Below are positions 12,134 to 13,004 of a DNA stretch of 13,004 nucleotides, one piece after another. A program made the position numbers and the translations under genes. Position 1 is the stretch's first letter, and every line of letters starts with the position of its first letter. This DNA is from Candidatus Woesearchaeota archaeon. Its GTDB lineage: Archaea > Nanobdellota > Nanobdellia > Woesearchaeales > GW2011-AR9. Below the pieces are notes generated by a model that made no database searches, was not told the origin of the DNA, and saw nothing but the letters and a program-made list of their open reading frames with translations. The DNA lies in NCBI GenBank assembly GCA_016188105.1, contig JACPIL010000086.1, positions 1 through 13,004 on the forward strand, read 5' to 3'.

Positions 12134-13004
12134 ATGGTCCAAAAAATTAATATCGCCAAAGCGCTGGAAATGGAAAATATTCTTTTCATAGATGCACGTA
12201 CACCTAAAGAATATGATGAAGATCATATCCTCAGCGCAATCAATGTCCCACTTCTGGACAATCAAGAGCGCCATGAGATAGGCGTTATCTACAAACAATA
12301 TTCCAGAGAAAAAGCTATTGAACGAGGGATGGAATTATTTCCTGCCAAAATACCATCTATTTACAACGCTGTCAAAGATCATCGGAAAAAAACGATTATT
12401 GTTTATTGTGCCCGCGGAGGGATGCGTTCGGGGATTATTGCCTCTTTATTAGAATCCATTGGGTTCAAAGTGCTGCAGGTGGAAGGCGGCTACAAAAGTT
12501 TCCGCCATTATATTACCGATCAGCTTTATAATTTCCAGCTTAAACCAAAAATCATCTGTCTCTACGGGTTGACCTGTTCAGGAAAGACCAAGCTTTTAGA
12601 GAAGTTAGCAAATTCTCTCAATCTGGAAGAATTAGCCCAGCATCGCGGCAGTTTATATGGCGGAGTTGGCTTAAAACCACATCGACAGAAAAAATTTGAA
12701 AATCTTCTGCTGCAAAAATTGAGGGAATTAAATCATTTTGAACATCTATTTGTAGAAGGCGAGAGTAGAAAGATAGGTGATACAGAAATACCGTCTTTTT
12801 TATTCAAAGCCATGAAAGCAGGGATTAATGTACGTATCAGCAAAGATTTCGAACTGCGGGTAAAAGAATGCGTACAAGAATACTTCTCTTCAGCTGAAAA
12901 AATCCAGCAAATCCGGGAGATTACTCCTCAATTAATAGACATTATCAGCAACAAGCGAAAACAGGAAATAATTTCACTTATCAATGCCGTAAAATATGAA
13001 GAAG
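12134..13004 (+). CDS. mnmH: tRNA 2-selenouridine synthase, fused form (3' truncated by window)
   Basis: The first 290 residues of MnmH/SelU (YbbB), which replaces sulfur by selenium at the wobble 2-thiouridine of tRNAs for Lys, Glu and Gln, using selenophosphate; the bacterial enzyme can also geranylate. Residues 1-130 are a rhodanese domain: FIDARTPKEYDEDHILSAINVPLLDNQERHEIGVIYKQ (18-55), then the active loop YCARGGMRSG with catalytic Cys92. Residues 138-290 are a P-loop domain with Walker A GLTCSGKT (145-152), the family motif LAQHRGSLYG (167-176) and VEGESRKIG (207-215). E. coli has YCWRGG, so Ala replaces Trp at 93. The frame runs off the right edge; the bacterial enzyme has about 364 residues, so roughly 70 are missing. 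The start at 12134 follows an in-frame stop at 12092. In methanococci the two domains are separate genes; here they are fused in the bacterial order. Confidence 0.93.
   Translation, partial: MVQKINIAKALEMENILFIDARTPKEYDEDHILSAINVPLLDNQERHEIGVIYKQYSREKAIERGMELFPAKIPSIYNAVKDHRKKTIIVYCARGGMRSGIIASLLESIGFKVLQVEGGYKSFRHYITDQLYNFQLKPKIICLYGLTCSGKTKLLEKLANSLNLEELAQHRGSLYGGVGLKPHRQKKFENLLLQKLRELNHFEHLFVEGESRKIGDTEIPSFLFKAMKAGINVRISKDFELRVKECVQEYFSSAEKIQQIREITPQLIDIISNKRKQEIISLINAVKYEE

Noticed and set aside
12104..12298. A 64-codon minus-strand open frame over the mnmH start.
   Set aside because: It is antisense to the clear rhodanese domain and has no supporting signal.
1..13004. CRISPR arrays, insertion sequences, prophage or defence-system genes.
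   Set aside because: No regular repeat-spacer pattern, transposase, terminal inverted repeats, integrase or nuclease-type genes were found on either strand.

Overview
The window reads as a low-GC archaeal chromosome segment, most plausibly from a small-genome DPANN lineage (Woesearchaeota/Pacearchaeota-like; the lineage is inference). The archaeal signs are direct. Nearly every transcription unit has an AT-rich TATA-like box centred about 24-27 nt before its ATG, as expected for leaderless mRNAs. A tRNA gene is interrupted by introns that fold into bulge-helix-bulge (BHB) splice sites. The CCA-adding enzyme is of the archaeal class I type. The NFACT protein has the archaeal domain layout. Only the internal operon gene aceA has a strong Shine-Dalgarno sequence.

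Layout, left to right. (1) 139-918 is a stand-alone coiled coil plus NFACT-R protein, equivalent to the second half of an archaeal RqcH. (2) 986-1729 is an unrecognised 247-residue protein. (3) 1764-1930 is a tRNA-Arg(GCG) gene with two noncanonical introns, 19 nt in the D-loop and 74 nt in the T-loop, and no anticodon-loop intron. (4) 2012-4927 is a two-gene operon, malate synthase then isocitrate lyase, forming a complete glyoxylate bypass. A PhyH-family dioxygenase (4941-5699, minus) converges on it. (5) 5813-8695 carries accessory genes: a CmpB-like membrane protein, an SDR epimerase-like enzyme, a double zinc-ribbon protein, an orphan voltage-sensor-like protein and a winged-helix-like protein. 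(6) 8745-10738 (minus) is a TVP38/DedA-like membrane protein coupled by an ATGA overlap to the CCA-adding enzyme. (7) 10873-11846 holds a second double zinc-ribbon protein and a small lipoprotein. (8) 11907-12068 is a probable structured RNA closed by a 15-bp helix and followed by T5, with its own TATA box. It lies upstream of a fused rhodanese/P-loop tRNA 2-selenouridine synthase (mnmH/selU) that is cut by the right window edge.

How the parts fit. Several genes concern tRNA and translation: the intron-bearing tRNA, the CCA-adding enzyme (the tRNA lacks an encoded CCA), MnmH wobble-uridine modification and NFACT-R ribosome rescue. The metabolic core is the glyoxylate operon, which is unexpected in a reduced archaeon. 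The strongest discoveries are the doubly interrupted tRNA-Arg and the uncharacterised structured RNA ahead of mnmH. No stretch longer than 300 bases lacks a gene or a described element.
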